Below, piece by piece: positions 44,950-53,807 of a stretch of DNA of 64,000 bases. Under the pieces are notes generated by a model. It worked only from the letters and a program-made list of their open reading frames with translations, was not told the DNA's origin and made no database searches. Position 1 is the first letter of the stretch, and each line of letters opens with the position of its first letter. Made by a program: the position numbers and the translations under genes. The stretch is from Pirellulales bacterium (lineage in GTDB: Bacteria > Planctomycetota > Planctomycetia > Pirellulales > JANQPP01). The stretch lies in NCBI GenBank assembly GCA_028289405.1, contig JANQPP010000149.1, positions 1 to 64,000 of the forward strand. Reading direction: 5' to 3'.

Positions 44950-46041
44950 TCACAGGAAGGCGTCCCAGCCGCGCTCATTGATCTGTTTCACGACTTGACG
45001 CACCGCTTCTTCCTGGGATTTGTCCGCGATCAGCGTCGCATCGGGCGTGTGAACCACGACACAATCCTGTAGCCCCAGAGTCACGATCAGATGGCCGTCG
45101 GGACCCCGCACGATGCACCGTGCCGTGTCGATGCCGAGATGTTGGGCGAGGACGGTGTTTCCTTGCGAATCCGCCGGATGCAGCCGGGCCATCGCTTGCC
45201 AACTTCCCACGTCGTCCCAGGAAAAAGGTGCTTCAATGACCACGACGTTATCCGCTTGTTCCATGACCGCGAAGTCGATGGAAATACCCTTGATGGCGGA
45301 AAATTCCCGTCGAAATGTCTCTTCGAAAGCGGGAGTGCCGGCGGTATCGGCAATCCGCCGCAAATGCTCGGCCATCTCAGGCTGGAATCGGGACAAGGCA
45401 TCCACGATAGCCTTGGCCTTCCAAACGAAGATGCCGGAATTCCAATAGAAGGTGCCCGCCTCGAAAAATTCCCGCGCCAGATCCCCTTGAGGTTTCTCGC
45501 GAAATCGCTGGACGCGGTACGTGTTCCAGTGCTGTTCCACGTTCTTCGGAGGTGTGATCCGTTCTCCGCGTTCCGCGTAGCCGAAGCTCTCCGCCGGGTA
45601 CGTGGGTCGAATGCCGAAGGTCACCAACCGCGTGGGATCTTCCAAGAGCAATTGGTCCGCATAACCAAGCGCCGCTCGGAAGGCCTCTTCTTCCTTGATC
45701 ACGTGGTCGGCTGGCATGACCACCATCGTGGCATCGTGATCCGTCCGCAAAATCAAAAGCGCGGCCAGTCCAATGCAAGGGGCCGTGTCCCGTTTGCAGG
45801 GTTCACCCAAAATGGAACCGGATTCCAATTCTGGAAACTGCTCGGCGACGGCGGGAACGAGCGCCTCATTTGTCGCGATCAACACACGTTCCAGAGGGAC
45901 CAAGGCTCCCAGACGCCGCACCGTGGTTTGCAGCATGGAGAGTTCGCCGGCCAAAGGAAGCAATTGCTTGGGCCGCGCGGCTCGGCTCTCGGGCCAAAAA
46001 CGGGTCCCGGATCCGCCGGCCATAATGACGGCATGAATCAT
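44950..46041 (-). CDS. manC: Mannose-1-phosphate guanylyltransferase
   Basis: Makes GDP-mannose from mannose-1-phosphate and GTP for polysaccharide synthesis. 363 residues: the nucleotidyltransferase part only, lacking the C-terminal isomerase domain of the longer ManC/AlgA. It starts MIHAVIMAGGSGTRFWPESR and has RPKQLLPLAGE, VMPADHVI (DxD-like), FGYAERGERI, YWNSGIFVWKAKAI and FSWDDVGSW. ATG 46041 is preceded by AAGGAA. The UDP-sugar pyrophosphorylase gene lies upstream in the same direction, so both nucleotide-sugar makers may be in one unit. Confidence 0.92.
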   Translation of the reverse strand: MIHAVIMAGGSGTRFWPESRAARPKQLLPLAGELSMLQTTVRRLGALVPLERVLIATNEALVPAVAEQFPELESGSILGEPCKRDTAPCIGLAALLILRTDHDATMVVMPADHVIKEEEAFRAALGYADQLLLEDPTRLVTFGIRPTYPAESFGYAERGERITPPKNVEQHWNTYRVQRFREKPQGDLAREFFEAGTFYWNSGIFVWKAKAIVDALSRFQPEMAEHLRRIADTAGTPAFEETFRREFSAIKGISIDFAVMEQADNVVVIEAPFSWDDVGSWQAMARLHPADSQGNTVLAQHLGIDTARCIVRGPDGHLIVTLGLQDCVVVHTPDATLIADKSQEEAVRQVVKQINERGWDAFL

Positions 46042-46186
46042 GCATGAGTTCCTTGTGAATTCTGGCGTTTACCCCCAAGGTACTTAAAGCCAACGGACAA
46101 AACTTTCACGGATTTTCGCCCATCGGCGTTTCAGGGCCGCTGGAGACTGAATTTCGCGGATGCTGAGGTGTTTTGTCTCCAGGCTC

Positions 46187-47617
46187 TTATGCTAAGAAAC
46201 TCCCGCAATCGATGCGCGTGCCGGGTTCAATTTTCCTAGCGACCTCTTCAGCGTCGAGCGCGAAACATGGGCTGATTTCCACCACGGCATCCTCGTGAAC
46301 TTTCGCGCCGGCAGCCCGTAGCCAAGACCGATAAAGTGCAATCATCGCCTTGCGGGCCATTTCGGGCGTGTCGCGAGGCTCGCCGGATGCGTTTTTCAGC
46401 GGCGCGAAATTCGTCGTTGCGTCCACCTCCACCACGATAGCATTTTCGGCATGCGGCAAGAGATCAAAAATGAACCTTTCGAATTTGAATGCATTGGGGG
46501 ATTTCGGTTCGACCCTCTCCCCCGCCGTATTCACATATGGAACCTTCTTTCGGGCCACGTGAAAAGGAAACCCTTCGGGATGCGCGGCCATCCTTTCCAG
46601 AAATTCGAGCGAAAAGGCGTGCACGGCAATACTTCCTGCCCACAGTTCAAGCGATCCATCGGGTTGAGTCCGCGCGGCGATGTCGGCAGGTAAATCGCTG
46701 TACTCGATGATCTGGATTTTCCCCGCGATCGAAACAACGTTGCCCACCCGTTCCGCCGGATCTTGTTTCGCCACGACCTGAGTCGACATTTCGGATCCAG
46801 CCAAAATGTGGTAGCCCAAAAACTCCGGCTCGCATACGCGCACCAGCGGATTGTCCACCTGCATGTAGAACAACTGCCGCAGGCCGCGGCGGCGCATGTC
46901 CTGGAGATGGGCTTGCTTTTCCAGCGCGGGAAGCATGCCTCCGTGTCCGTCAGGGCTTTGGAATAGACTCCCCTTTCGCGCCAAAAGTGCGTGCCCTGAT
47001 TCCGCATCGGCGGCTGGCATGGTTCCCTGGCAAAACACGATCACGTCCTCGGGCGGGAGGCCGAAAAAAGCGTGCTCGGACAGATAAGCCAAGGTTTCTT
47101 CGTGCGTCGCGGGGCTGGTCATCAAGTACAACGGGATCGCTTGACCGTAGCGTTGCCGCAAGGCCACCACCTTCTCCAGCAAGATCTGAAACAGGGAGTG
47201 TTGGGATACCGGTCCAACTGGGTACATCCCTTTGGGGTGCCGGAAACCAAGCCGTGTTCCTTGCCCACCCGCCACGAGTACGACACCCACGTCGCCGTCA
47301 CGCAATGCTTTCTCACCTGTCTGGACCGCCGGGAGACGCCGATGTTCCATCTTCCGGTCATCCAAGCGAACTGCGGGCGGCGGTTGGGACTGCGCGGCCA
47401 ATCGCGACCAGGGGCATTCCGTTTCGGTGGTCGCTTGTCGGAACAAATTCCCGAGTTCTTGCCATGAGACACGCCGGAGATCGTATTCGAATCTTTCGCG
47501 CTGCGATTCGTCCAACTCCGACCAGAATGCCAACAAATGTTCTTGGCCATGTGGGCGGAGAAGTTGTAGCAATTCCGTTTCACGGGCCGCGTCGGTAAGG
47601 TCTTCGGTGCCGTTCAC
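46187..47617 (-). CDS. UDP-sugar pyrophosphorylase (UDP-N-acetylglucosamine/UDP-glucose type)
   Basis: 476-residue UDPGP-type-1 family enzyme of the eukaryote-like class. GVVLVAGGQGTRLGFRHPKG is the nucleotide-binding loop. YLMTSPATHEETLAYL, VIVFCQGTMPA and GSLFQSPDGHGGML follow, with MQVDNPLVRVCEPEFLGYHI and KVPYVNTAGERVEP. These are close to UDP-GlcNAc pyrophosphorylases (UAP), so UTP plus GlcNAc-1-phosphate is the likeliest reaction; UDP-glucose cannot be excluded. It starts with GTG, with GGGAG about 10 bases upstream. It may share a transcript with manC. Confidence 0.85.
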   Translation of the reverse strand: MNGTEDLTDAARETELLQLLRPHGQEHLLAFWSELDESQRERFEYDLRRVSWQELGNLFRQATTETECPWSRLAAQSQPPPAVRLDDRKMEHRRLPAVQTGEKALRDGDVGVVLVAGGQGTRLGFRHPKGMYPVGPVSQHSLFQILLEKVVALRQRYGQAIPLYLMTSPATHEETLAYLSEHAFFGLPPEDVIVFCQGTMPAADAESGHALLARKGSLFQSPDGHGGMLPALEKQAHLQDMRRRGLRQLFYMQVDNPLVRVCEPEFLGYHILAGSEMSTQVVAKQDPAERVGNVVSIAGKIQIIEYSDLPADIAARTQPDGSLELWAGSIAVHAFSLEFLERMAAHPEGFPFHVARKKVPYVNTAGERVEPKSPNAFKFERFIFDLLPHAENAIVVEVDATTNFAPLKNASGEPRDTPEMARKAMIALYRSWLRAAGAKVHEDAVVEISPCFALDAEEVARKIEPGTRIDCGSFLA

Positions 47618-47674
47618 GTGCCTGGAACTCCCAAAACGATGAAAAAGAGGGCCGCTCGCGAGGCGATTGTCTGG

Positions 47675-47785
47675 TCAGCCGCCACGTACCCAAAGATACG
47701 CCAAATAGCACAACAGCGGGAAACCGACGAATATCAGGAGGTAACTGAATATCGTGGTCCAGAATTTTTCGGGCCAGCGGGCCAT
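47675..47785 (-). CDS. Possible 36-residue single-TM small protein
   Basis: A short frame with an in-frame TGA just before its ATG. It reads MARWPEKFWTTIFSYLL, then IFVGFPLLCYLAYLWVRGG and stop. It has one hydrophobic helix with a basic N-terminus, as in small membrane proteins. GAAG 5 bases upstream is a weak ribosome site. It lies 57 bases before the UDP-sugar pyrophosphorylase on the same strand. The frame on the opposite strand is also open, so this is a candidate only. Confidence 0.4.
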   Translation of the reverse strand: MARWPEKFWTTIFSYLLIFVGFPLLCYLAYLWVRGG

Positions 47786-48077
47786 AGGTCTTCACGAATC
47801 CAGTTGTGGCGTAAATTGATACTCAACAAGAGCGAACCACGAGATCTTCCCCCTGAAACCGCCATGGCTAACGGAGATGGCGAATCCCAATACGATGGAT
47901 CCGCCGAAGACGATGCCCAGGAATGGCAGATTTCGCGCCTCGCAAGGATTGGGCGCATTGTGAATTATTTCACGATTATCATGACCATCGGTATGATGAC
48001 AAGCCTCCGCAATCGAATCGAGGTGGATGCGGTAGTCGGCTGATCCAACAAACGGCCTGTGCGTAAGGGTCGTAACG
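47786..48077. other. Ambiguous stretch with opposing open frames
   Basis: Both strands are open. On the minus strand 47792-48097 ends with a hydrophobic LPFLGIVFGGSIVLGFAISV segment but lacks a good start. On the plus strand an ATG at 47864 opens a 59-residue frame with an acidic start and a hydrophobic IVNYFTIIMTIGMM segment, ending at 48043. The two are codon-aligned antisense, so at most one is real. Confidence 0.4.
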
Positions 48078-48695
48078 CTACGAAGAACGGGGGGCATGTT
48101 TGGAGGCTGTCCGGCTGCTGGACTTCGGAGCGTCCAGGTCTTCCGTACGCTTTTCTCGCGAGAAATTCTGCTCTTCGGTTAAATGCCGCGCCCGAGCTTC
48201 CAAATCCTCTAGTTTTCCCAGCAAAGACTCCACGTGATCCTTGGCGGAAGTCGAGAATTGGCTATCGGTAGAATCGGATCGATCGATGGAGGGTCTCGTC
48301 GACTTACTATGTATTGATCCGTCTCCCAATCGAGACGGTGACTTGTGGCGGGAAAGGCTTTTCACCGCGATACGGCGAGAAACCACGGTGAGATAAGTAG
48401 CCAAGCTACTATTGCCGCGAAAATGGCGGAGCAATTGGCAATCATTGTCGCGAAGCGTGCCAAAGACTTCCGAAAGCAAGGCCGCACGATCATCTTCGGA
48501 CAGCCGCGTGGACTTAGATTGGGCTGTATGATTGGCCACATGCACGACCAAACCGAGAAATCGGTCGGCAAAATCCGCCCAAGCACGCGGTTTATTGGCC
48601 AGGCAACGATTCAAAAGATTTCGATCGATATCCGAGCAAGCCACGGGATTCACTTCCTTGTGTTTCGAGGATTGCCGGGAAACAGCCGAATCCAT
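48078..48695 (-). CDS. Sigma-70-like protein with region 2 only
   Basis: About 205 residues. Residues about 18-105 match sigma-70 region 2 of ECF-type factors: NRCLANKPRAWADFADRFLG, then ALLSEVFGTLRDNDCQLLRH and FRGNSSLATYLTVVSRRIAV. After it comes a Ser/Arg/Lys-rich, low-complexity tail without a region 4 helix-turn-helix. It may be a shortened factor, an RNA-polymerase-binding regulator, or a degraded gene. A TTG start two codons upstream of the ATG at 48695 is possible. The tail is unusually Ser-rich for this window. Confidence 0.65.
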   Translation of the reverse strand: MDSAVSRQSSKHKEVNPVACSDIDRNLLNRCLANKPRAWADFADRFLGLVVHVANHTAQSKSTRLSEDDRAALLSEVFGTLRDNDCQLLRHFRGNSSLATYLTVVSRRIAVKSLSRHKSPSRLGDGSIHSKSTRPSIDRSDSTDSQFSTSAKDHVESLLGKLEDLEARARHLTEEQNFSREKRTEDLDAPKSSSRTASKHAPRSS

Positions 48696-49102
48696 GAGCA
48701 AAGCGTCTGCTTCGTTTAACGCTCGCCCAACTCACCCGGCAGTCCATACCCGCAGATCCGAAGTTGAGCCCCCTGCCTCGATGAGGCGGCAATTCTAGTA
48801 ACCGGCATCTTTTGCGGCAAGTCGAAGTCGCGAAAATTCCGATACCATTGAACGAAAATGGGTGTCTTGACGATTGTCAGCACGACTACTAGTATGCCCG
48901 GTGGTGCCGTAAGATCGCGGTAAATGCCGAATTTCATTATGGTTTGCCGCCGCGTTGCCACGTCTGCGAGATGAAGTTGGGTGGCGGTTGTTTCGCTGGC
49001 GCGACGACAAAAAATATCGGGGTGTGACGAATAGATGGGGATGAGGGACGAATGGTCCCGAATGCTCGGCCTTGAGCCTGGAGAAAGGGAGAGACAACAG
49101 CC
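48696..49102. other. Divergent region with ferredoxin promoter
   Basis: About 400 bases between the sigma-like gene and the ferredoxin gene. It contains one good vegetative-type promoter (entered separately), and GAGAAAGGGAGAGA as ribosome site for the ferredoxin. No further gene seen. Confidence 0.5.
48867..48895 (+). promoter_or_regulatory. Possible sigma-70 type promoter for the ferredoxin gene
   Basis: TTGACG, 17 bases, TAGTAT, directed at the ferredoxin gene. It implies a leader of about 200 bases. The -10 is a partial match only. Confidence 0.4.
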
Positions 49103-49381
49103 ATGACTCACGTAGTTTGCGAGCCGTGCTTCGCCTGCAAGTACACGGATTGCGTGGTGGTTTGCCCGGTGGAATGCTTCTATGAGGGCGAAAAGATGCT
49201 CTATATCCACCCGGATGAATGCATCGACTGTGAAGCTTGTGTTCCGGAATGCCCCGTGGAAGCGATTTTCCATGAAGACAACGTTCCGGACGAGTGGAAG
49301 GATTTCACCGCGCTGAATGCCGAAATGGCGCCGCAGTGCGAAGTGATCACGGAAAAGAAAGAACCTTTGGCCGACTCTTGA
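49103..49381 (+). CDS. fdxA: Seven-iron ferredoxin (FdxA/Azotobacter FdI type)
   Basis: 92-residue 3Fe-4S/4Fe-4S electron carrier. The Cys pattern CEPCFACKYTDCVVVCPVEC followed by ECIDCEACVPECPVEAIF has all nine positions of Azotobacter ferredoxin I, including the extra Cys near residue 12. The C-terminal extension (DEWKDFTALNAEMA, EKKEPLADS) also matches that type. Low-potential electron donor in the cytoplasm, partner unknown. The start has AAAGGGAGAG upstream, and a perfect terminator follows. Confidence 0.95.
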   Translation: MTHVVCEPCFACKYTDCVVVCPVECFYEGEKMLYIHPDECIDCEACVPECPVEAIFHEDNVPDEWKDFTALNAEMAPQCEVITEKKEPLADS

Positions 49382-49414
49382 TATTCGGTCAAAGATCCGA
49401 GCCAAATTCAAAGG

Positions 49415-49456
49415 AACCCAGCACGGCCTTGGGCCGTGCTGGGTTTTCTTGTTTTA
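49415..49456 (+). terminator. Rho-independent terminator of fdxA
   Basis: A perfect 14-bp stem (AACCCAGCACGGCC and its complement, loop TTG) followed by TTCTTGTTTTA, 33 bases after the ferredoxin stop. Confidence 0.95.
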
Positions 49457-49538
49457 TGATCACAGCAAGGTCGCGATAACGGACTCCACTCCGCCGCGAA
49501 GTGACGATATCGATCTGAACTCGACAGATCCTTGAGAC

Positions 49539-50183
49539 CTATTTCAAGTCGACGGACCAATACGCGGAGTCGAGGAAAGATTTCCAACTTTCGTATTTTG
49601 GATTTCCCAATTTGATCGAAAGTAGCGGGCTCCGCTTCGGCCGGACCGGTTCGGTAATAAGCTTCATGTGAGCCTGAGCAGGTGTACGCCCCCCCTTCCG
49701 GACATTGCATCGGATGCAGCAGCAAACGATGTTTTCCCAGCATGCCGTCCCACCTTGGCTGCGTGGCTTCACGTGGTCCAAGGTTAGTTCCTGCGTCGGA
49801 AAAGACTGTCCGCAATACTGGCAGCGATTCTTGTCCCGGGCGAAAATGTTTCGCCGGTTAAAACGGACATTCTTTTTGGGAAGCCGGTCGTACCACAACA
49901 GCCGGATGACGCGTGGCACTTGGATCCGGAAATTGACGGCTTGAATCCAGTCCTCGTGCTCTGATTCGCCAGACTCTCCGAAGGCGTCCTTGAACATGCT
50001 AACTTCGCGCCACGATTCGAAATCGTGATTAAAGTATTGGCCGTCCTCGACGTGGATGACCTCGGCCAAATCTCGCACCAGCAATGTGAACGCCCGGCGC
50101 ACGTTCACGATATGGATGGCCAAATAATTACGGTTGAGGACGAGTACGCTGGAGGAAAGGCTGCTCGTGGCTGGGCCCAGCAT
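49539..50183 (-). CDS. HNH endonuclease family protein
   Basis: 214-residue protein. Residues about 115-165 make an HNH zinc site: RDKNRCQYCGQSFP, TLDHVKPRSQGG (HxxP with catalytic His), WENIVCCCIRCNVRKGGRTP. The N-terminal 100 residues (VLVLNRNYLAIHIVNVRRAF and the rest) are typical of a common stand-alone HNH family found in Bacteria with no mobile-element link. It may cut DNA in repair or defence; no partner gene is adjacent. The ATG at 50183 has GAGGG about 9 bases upstream. Confidence 0.88.
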   Translation of the reverse strand: MLGPATSSLSSSVLVLNRNYLAIHIVNVRRAFTLLVRDLAEVIHVEDGQYFNHDFESWREVSMFKDAFGESGESEHEDWIQAVNFRIQVPRVIRLLWYDRLPKKNVRFNRRNIFARDKNRCQYCGQSFPTQELTLDHVKPRSQGGTACWENIVCCCIRCNVRKGGRTPAQAHMKLITEPVRPKRSPLLSIKLGNPKYESWKSFLDSAYWSVDLK

Positions 50184-50780
50184 AGGGTATTCCCTCGGCG
50201 CTGAAATCTAGAAGCAATGGGCGACATCCCAAAACGAGCCATGGACACTAGGCGGTGGCCGTAGGCCCACGGCGCCATAAACATTGCAGGGCGATGAAGT
50301 GCCCGCCATGGGATTTTCTCCAATTGTAACGACTTTACCGAAGGAAGGCCAACTTGGGCGATTCGAAAAGCAGTGTCGTAATCGCCGTCACGTGTTACCA
50401 CGACTCCTTTTCCCGCCAAGGAAGTAGGGGTTTTTCTTTCACGAGCGAGAATGCATGCGAAAACCCGCAGATTTCGTAACGCAAATTTCATGGACTTTTA
50501 TTATTTGCGGGGATCGATATTCGATCCGTCGCGTCGCCGCGGAATCGCGCGAAATGGCGGTCCGATGAAGCATCGCCTTCGTAGAAGCGAGCGGAGGCTT
50601 CTTTCCTGAGCGAGTCCTTCGCGAGTTGTTGCTCCAAGCAGGACGCATGTTGACTCAACCTTTTTTGGGAAGGATGGGTTGCCCCTGGCTGCGCGTAGTC
50701 ATTAGTATGAAGTCTGTGGGGAAAGTGCATCCGCGCTTCCTCCTTCTTCCGCTCGTGAAGTCGCTTTGAAGGAATGTTTG
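50184..50780. other. Long non-coding region upstream of the HNH gene
   Basis: About 600 bases. A minus-strand frame of 128 residues (50105-50491) overlaps the HNH gene and has no domain, so it is not annotated. A perfect 7-bp dyad lies at 50511-50527 and the right edge has GAAGGAATG for the next gene. No other structure recognised. Confidence 0.45.
50511..50527. repeat. Perfect inverted repeat, operator-like
   Basis: GGATCGA-TAT-TCGATCC, 7-bp arms and 3-base centre, in the long gap before the HNH gene. Its form suits a repressor site. Confidence 0.5.
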
Positions 50781-51086
50781 ATGATTCATTTTACGTGTGA
50801 CATGTGCCGGCGCAACATTGATTCCGACGAGCTTCGTTACGTGGTCAAAATGGAAGTGTATGCCGCGTACGATCCCGCCACCCAAGAAGAAGATGAATCC
50901 GATCGCGACCACTTGGAAGAGCTGCAGGAAATTCTCGAACGCATGGAGGATGTCGAAAATGATGAAATTGGTGAGGAAGTCTATCAAATCCGCCGCTACG
51001 ATTTGTGCTCCGAGTGCCGCAAGAAATTCTGCGAGAACCCGCTGAGCATGGAGCCTTCCAAGCACTTCGACTTCAGCCAGAACTAG
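50781..51086 (+). CDS. Small zinc-ribbon-like protein of unknown function
   Basis: 101 residues, acidic. One CxxC near the start (MIHFTCDMCRRNIDSDELRY) and a second near the end (YDLCSECRKKFCENPL) could bind one zinc, with a long acidic helix between them (EEDESDRDHLEELQEILERMED). No signal peptide. I have seen similar proteins in Planctomycetes but know no function. The ATG at 50781 is preceded by GAAGGAATG; the frame is open five codons further upstream. Confidence 0.65.
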   Translation: MIHFTCDMCRRNIDSDELRYVVKMEVYAAYDPATQEEDESDRDHLEELQEILERMEDVENDEIGEEVYQIRRYDLCSECRKKFCENPLSMEPSKHFDFSQN

Positions 51087-51228
51087 CCTACGTGTGGTAG
51101 CGGCTTTTTCATGGCGTCTCAGCGTCGTCGCGTTCCGTGAAGCACCATTCTTGATGGGTTACCCGTCAAAAGGATGGCTCGCGGACACGGGCAGTAATTA
51201 TCAAATGTAGTTATCCGCGTACCGGCTC

Positions 51229-51765
51229 ATGGGATATCCGCGCCGCCGATCATTTCGCCGCCGTTCGCGACGCATTCCCCTCATCGCACTGCTCTTGCCG
51301 CTGCTGTTCGCTCTGCACATCTGGCGGGGCGAAATTTCCCTACAGCCGCCCGCTCCTCTGGAAGAGGGAACGCATGCCGTACGGCGAGTCGTGGACGGGG
51401 ATACACTGCTCTTGGCCGACGGAAAGAGGATCCGTTTGATCGGCGTGGATACACCCGAGAGCGTGAAACCGAATCACCCGAAGGAACCGTTCGGCGACGA
51501 AGCCACGCGATTCACCCGCGACTTCATTGGAAGCCAACCCGTCCGGTTGGAATTCGACCGCGAACGGATCGACCAGTACGACCGCTACTTGGCCTACGTC
51601 TGGATCGAAGACCGCATGCTCAATGAAGAGTTGGTCCGGGCCGGCCTGGCCCGCGTGGAACGTGAGTTCCGCTACTCGCCCTCGGTGAAACGGCGATTGT
51701 CCGCGCTGGAGGCGGCAGCCAAACAAGCTCGACGCGGCATCTGGTCCTTGGCGTCGATGAATTAA
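51229..51765 (+). CDS. Secreted or membrane-anchored thermonuclease (SNase) family protein
   Basis: 178 residues. An Arg-rich start (RRRSFRRRSRR) and a hydrophobic stretch (IPLIALLLPLLFALHIW) act as signal anchor. The SNase fold follows: AVRRVVDGDTLLLADGKRIRLIGVDTPE, of which VVDGDTLLLADG and IGVDTPES are the calcium/active-site parts, and YLAYVWIEDRMLNEELVRAGLA near residue 125. It would degrade nucleic acid outside the cytoplasm. No strong ribosome site is visible before the ATG. It is the first of three genes in one direction (to 53807). Confidence 0.85.
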   Translation: MGYPRRRSFRRRSRRIPLIALLLPLLFALHIWRGEISLQPPAPLEEGTHAVRRVVDGDTLLLADGKRIRLIGVDTPESVKPNHPKEPFGDEATRFTRDFIGSQPVRLEFDRERIDQYDRYLAYVWIEDRMLNEELVRAGLARVEREFRYSPSVKRRLSALEAAAKQARRGIWSLASMN

Positions 51766-51891
51766 AACGGGCGCCTTTCTTGGTTGGCGACCGCATGACC
51801 GATTGGGCTTGCCGAACAAAGCAGCATCCCCGTGTCACGGTCGTGCCATCGACCCTGGCCCACCGAATCTTGTCTCAGTACGATATTCCAC

Positions 51892-52413
51892 ATGGGAGAG
51901 TGGCTTATCCAGGCGACCATGCGCGTATCGGTCTTCGCGTTTTATGTTGGGCTCGTTCTGCGGGTGTGGCAACCTCCTTGGCGACGAACCAGGAGAGTCG
52001 CCGCGATTTTCTGGCTCGTGGGCTGGGCGGCGTGCCTGGCCCATGTCCTGGCCGCTTTTCATTTCCGGCATGGTTGGAGCCACCGCGCGGCCTGGGAACA
52101 CGTTGCCCAACGGACCCAAGAACAGGTAGGCTGGTACTTCGGTGACGGGCTGTATGTCAATTACGCTTTCATGGCCGTGTACGGGTTCGACTTACTCTGG
52201 TACTGGCGGACTCTTGGCCGGGAAGCAACACCAAAAATACGCATCCGTGATCTGGCCTGCATCGGTTTCCTCTGGTTCGTGATGATCAATGCCACGATTG
52301 TGTTCGAATCCGGCTTTGTCCGCTGGCTGAGCCTAGCCGGCAGCGGCACGCTGGTAGTGGCCCTCGCTCAGACGTTTGCTTCCTCCCGAGATACCCTGCC
52401 GCGCTCTTCATGA
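51892..52413 (+). CDS. Small membrane protein of unknown function
   Basis: About 173 residues with four probable membrane helices: near residues 8-25 (VSVFAFYVGLVLRVW), 38-60 (VAAIFWLVGWAACLAHVLAAF), about 90-110 and 120-165. The loop after helix two has histidines (HFRHGWSHRAAWEH), which may bind metal or haem. No family recognised. The ATG at 51892 is chosen; another is at 51919. Its last bases overlap the GT4 start (ATGA), so the two are coupled. Confidence 0.55.
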   Translation: MGEWLIQATMRVSVFAFYVGLVLRVWQPPWRRTRRVAAIFWLVGWAACLAHVLAAFHFRHGWSHRAAWEHVAQRTQEQVGWYFGDGLYVNYAFMAVYGFDLLWYWRTLGREATPKIRIRDLACIGFLWFVMINATIVFESGFVRWLSLAGSGTLVVALAQTFASSRDTLPRSS

Positions 52414-53807
52414 AAACCTCTTTCGACACGAATTCCGCGCCAAACAGGCTCGTCTATCTGACCGCCGGAGGCGGCGGCATGTTTTGCGGCAGTTGCATGC
52501 ACGACAACTCGCTTGCCGCCGCGCTCATGCGTCTGGGCTGGGACGTGCAGCTTATTCCTACCTACACGCCGATCCGCACGGACGAAGAAAACGTAAGCCA
52601 GAACCGCGTATTCTTTGGCGGTCTGAACGTTTACCTCCAGCAGAAGATGCCGTTGTTTCGCTACCTTCCGCGAACCTTGGACCGCTGGCTGGACAGCCCC
52701 TGGCTGATCAACCTTTTGGCCTCACGCGGTATTCGAACCGACGCTGCTCAATTGGGCGAGCTAACTCTTTCGATGCTGCGCGGCACCGACGGATATCAGC
52801 GAAAAGAAATTTTCCGGCTCCGCGACTGGTTGCGGCAGACCGCGAAGCCTGATCTGCTGCTTTTGACCAATGTGCTCATCGCGGCCTGTGTGCCGGAACT
52901 GAAAGCCCACCTGCACGTCCCGGTCGTGGTCACGTTGCAGGGAGACGACCTGTTCTTGGAAGGACTGCCCGCTCCATACAAGGAACAGGCTTTTCAGGAG
53001 ATCCGCCGCATCATTGAGCATGTGGACGGATTCTTGGTGCATAGCGAATACTACGCGGATTTCATGCGGGACTACCTGTCGATTCCCGCCGAAAAGCTGT
53101 CCGTCGTCCCCATCGGGCTGCGCGCCACCGAGTTTCAATCTTTACCGACACGCGAATTGGCAACGCCCGCGACGGTCGGCTACCTGGCGCGGATCTGTCC
53201 CGCCAAGGGCTTTCACCTTTTGGTCGAGGCTTTCTTGCGTCTACGTCGCGAACCGGGCATGGAACAGGTGCGTTTGAAAGCGGCTGGCTGGCTCGGAAAA
53301 GACGATCAGGAGTACTACGAGCGAGAACGCGACAAAATCCACGCGGCGGGGGCCGAAGACCATTTCGAATATGTGGGCGTGATCGACCGGCCACAAAAGA
53401 TCGATTTCCTGTCCTCGATCGACGTGCTTTCCGTTCCCACGACTTATCAAGAGCCGAAAGGTATTTACGTTTTGGAAGCCCTCGCGGCGGGCATTCCCGT
53501 CGTGCAGCCGGAACACGGTGCCTTTCCAGAATTACTCCGCGCGACTCAAGGTGGACACTTGTTCGAGCCACACAATGTGGCGGATCTTCGCGACAAATTG
53601 GCCGAAGTGCTACGCAACGCGGAGCAACACCAGGTTTTCGCCGAGGCGGGTAAGCGCGCCGTGCTCGAGCAATTCAACGATCTGGAGGCTGCGCGCCGCA
53701 CCATGGACGTACTGCGATCTTTTCTTGCTAAACCAGCTTCCGCGGTCCACGGCGACGGTCAGGCAAGCGGCCAAATGCGTGCCGCGGATCAGCGTTCTCC
53801 GGCCTGA
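52410..53807 (+). CDS. Glycosyltransferase family 4 (starch-synthase-like N-terminus)
   Basis: 465-residue GT-B enzyme. The N-terminus [20 protein letters not shown] is a donor-side glycine-rich loop followed by a CGSC pair, a distinctive feature of one planctomycete/proteobacterial GT4 group. The C-terminal half shows [20 protein letters not shown] and [20 protein letters not shown], where the Glu of the EX7E site appears as EPKGIYVLE. It should add a sugar to an envelope or storage glycan. The gene is coupled to the membrane protein before it and its last 19 bases overlap the opposing sulfatase gene. Confidence 0.85.
   Translation: MKTSFDTNSAPNRLVYLTAGGGGMFCGSCMHDNSLAAALMRLGWDVQLIPTYTPIRTDEENVSQNRVFFGGLNVYLQQKMPLFRYLPRTLDRWLDSPWLINLLASRGIRTDAAQLGELTLSMLRGTDGYQRKEIFRLRDWLRQTAKPDLLLLTNVLIAACVPELKAHLHVPVVVTLQGDDLFLEGLPAPYKEQAFQEIRRIIEHVDGFLVHSEYYADFMRDYLSIPAEKLSVVPIGLRATEFQSLPTRELATPATVGYLARICPAKGFHLLVEAFLRLRREPGMEQVRLKAAGWLGKDDQEYYERERDKIHAAGAEDHFEYVGVIDRPQKIDFLSSIDVLSVPTTYQEPKGIYVLEALAAGIPVVQPEHGAFPELLRATQGGHLFEPHNVADLRDKLAEVLRNAEQHQVFAEAGKRAVLEQFNDLEAARRTMDVLRSFLAKPASAVHGDGQASGQMRAADQRSPA

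Noticed and set aside
45091-46047. 318-residue plus-strand frame
   Set aside because: Antisense shadow of manC; long only because of base composition.
47618-48043. 141-residue plus-strand frame starting beside the pyrophosphorylase start
   Set aside because: The first part is basic and not protein-like; only the last 59 residues could be a small gene, noted as a finding.
48716-49411. 231-residue minus-strand frame
   Set aside because: Spans the ferredoxin gene in antisense and reads as low-complexity protein.
50105-50491. 128-residue minus-strand frame before the HNH gene
   Set aside because: No domain, overlaps the HNH start and has no convincing ribosome site, although the dyad nearby kept it in mind.
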